Source of the DNA: an uncultured Marmoricola sp.
Lineage (GTDB): Bacteria; Actinomycetota; Actinomycetes; Propionibacteriales; Nocardioidaceae
NCBI GenBank assembly: GCA_937868455.1
Contig: CALMMO010000343.1
Location: 1-5,553 of the forward strand
Direction of reading: 5' to 3'
Length of the DNA: 5,553 nucleotides
Part shown: piece after piece, positions 5,137-5,553 of the stretch
How positions within the stretch are numbered: position 1 is the stretch's first letter
Layout: each line of letters opens with the position of its first letter
Notes under the pieces: model-generated
What the model saw: the letters and a program-made list of their open reading frames with translations, nothing else
Told to the model about the DNA's origin: nothing
The model's database searches: none
Program-made: the position numbers and the translations under genes

Positions 5137-5553
5137 TTAGATGCCCATTGGGTGCCAGACAGTCTTGGTTTCCAAGAAGCCGGTCATCCGGTCGAGAGCG
5201 GGAGCGGCCAGCAGATCTTCAGATGCTGATGGGCGTCGTACGCGTTTGAGGTTCACTGCTGCGTCCCCCTCGAGTGAGGTCGCGAGAGCCGGGTCGGTGA
5301 CTCCAGTCAGGTCCAGACCGCCCACGTCGAGGTGGGTGGCTAGCCACGGCGCCAACTCGGCCTGTGGGCCGGTGAGGATGTTGACCACCCCGCCAGGCAG
5401 GTCAGAGGTGGCCATCACTTCTGCCAACGTGATCGCAGGCAGCGGGTGCTCCTGGGAGGCGATCACGACACAGGTGTTGCCCACAGCGATAGCAGCGGCG
5501 ACGACCGAGACGAGGCCGAAGAGCGCACCCTTGGGTGCCACGACGCCGATCAC
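5137..5553 (-). CDS. Aldehyde-dehydrogenase-like protein, C-terminal part (N-terminus outside window)
   Basis: The last 138 residues of an ALDH-superfamily protein. Recognisable parts of the NAD-binding domain are IGVVAPKGALFGLVSV, GNTCVVIASQEHPLPAITLA, TSDLPGGVVNILTG, the HLDVGGLDLTG stretch, and NLKRV near residue 100. In catalytic ALDHs NLKRV-like sequence leads into ELGGKSP with the general-base Glu and, later, the nucleophilic Cys domain. Here it is followed by a short tail ending LETKTVWHPMGI and a stop. The whole catalytic domain is thus absent, not because of the window edge but because the gene ends. I recall such short ALDH-like proteins paired with a full-length ALDH next to deoC in actinobacteria, so this is probably a normal family form and a likely non-catalytic partner. 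The gene enters from the right and is followed after 8 nt by the kinase. Confidence 0.88.
   Translation of the reverse strand: MIGVVAPKGALFGLVSVVAAAIAVGNTCVVIASQEHPLPAITLAEVMATSDLPGGVVNILTGPQAELAPWLATHLDVGGLDLTGVTDPALATSLEGDAAVNLKRVRRPSASEDLLAAPALDRMTGFLETKTVWHPMGI

Overview
The window looks like a chromosomal stretch of an actinobacterium of moderately high GC. The evidence is a mycobacterial-type adenosine deaminase, a MaoC-type hydratase very close in pattern to M. tuberculosis Rv0130 (HtdZ), an AbiEi-HTH/DUF559 protein of the kind scattered through actinobacterial genomes, and a truncated aldehyde-dehydrogenase-like protein of a type I know mainly from Actinomycetota. No genus can be named from the sequence alone.

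Layout. Bases 2-984 (+) hold a broken, 5'-truncated AbiEi-HTH/DUF559 nuclease-like gene whose two domains now lie in different frames. Facing it is a MaoC/HtdZ-like hydratase (875-1327, -). Only about 20-30 bp from the hydratase start, a small cupin gene runs the other way (1358-1720, +). It overlaps the adenosine deaminase gene add (1717-2805, +) by ATGA. Add converges on and overlaps by 35 bp a leftward gene string: from right to left, an aldehyde-dehydrogenase-like protein running off the window edge (5137-5553), a uridine-kinase-like P-loop protein (4538-5128), an uncharacterised C39/papain-like Cys-His protein (3831-4391) and an LLM-class flavin monooxygenase (2771-3820).

How the genes relate. 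Adenosine deaminase, a nucleoside-kinase-like protein and an ALDH-like protein together suggest nucleoside salvage or catabolism: base deamination, phosphorylation of the nucleoside or a related small molecule, and oxidation of the aldehyde left by deoxyribose breakdown. The last link depends on genes outside the window (deoC and a full-length ALDH would be expected upstream) and is inference.

The most unusual structure is non-coding. Between the kinase and the C39-like gene (about 4378-4479) lie two copies of a 26-bp palindrome with a 10-bp palindrome at their exact midpoint, so the block is a palindrome built of palindromes. It could be a two-site operator, a switchable RNA leader or a small mobile palindromic repeat. 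It also affects where the C39-like gene starts. No rRNA, tRNA, CRISPR array or insertion sequence was seen. The only gene-free stretch above 100 bp is 4392-4537, which contains most of this repeat block.
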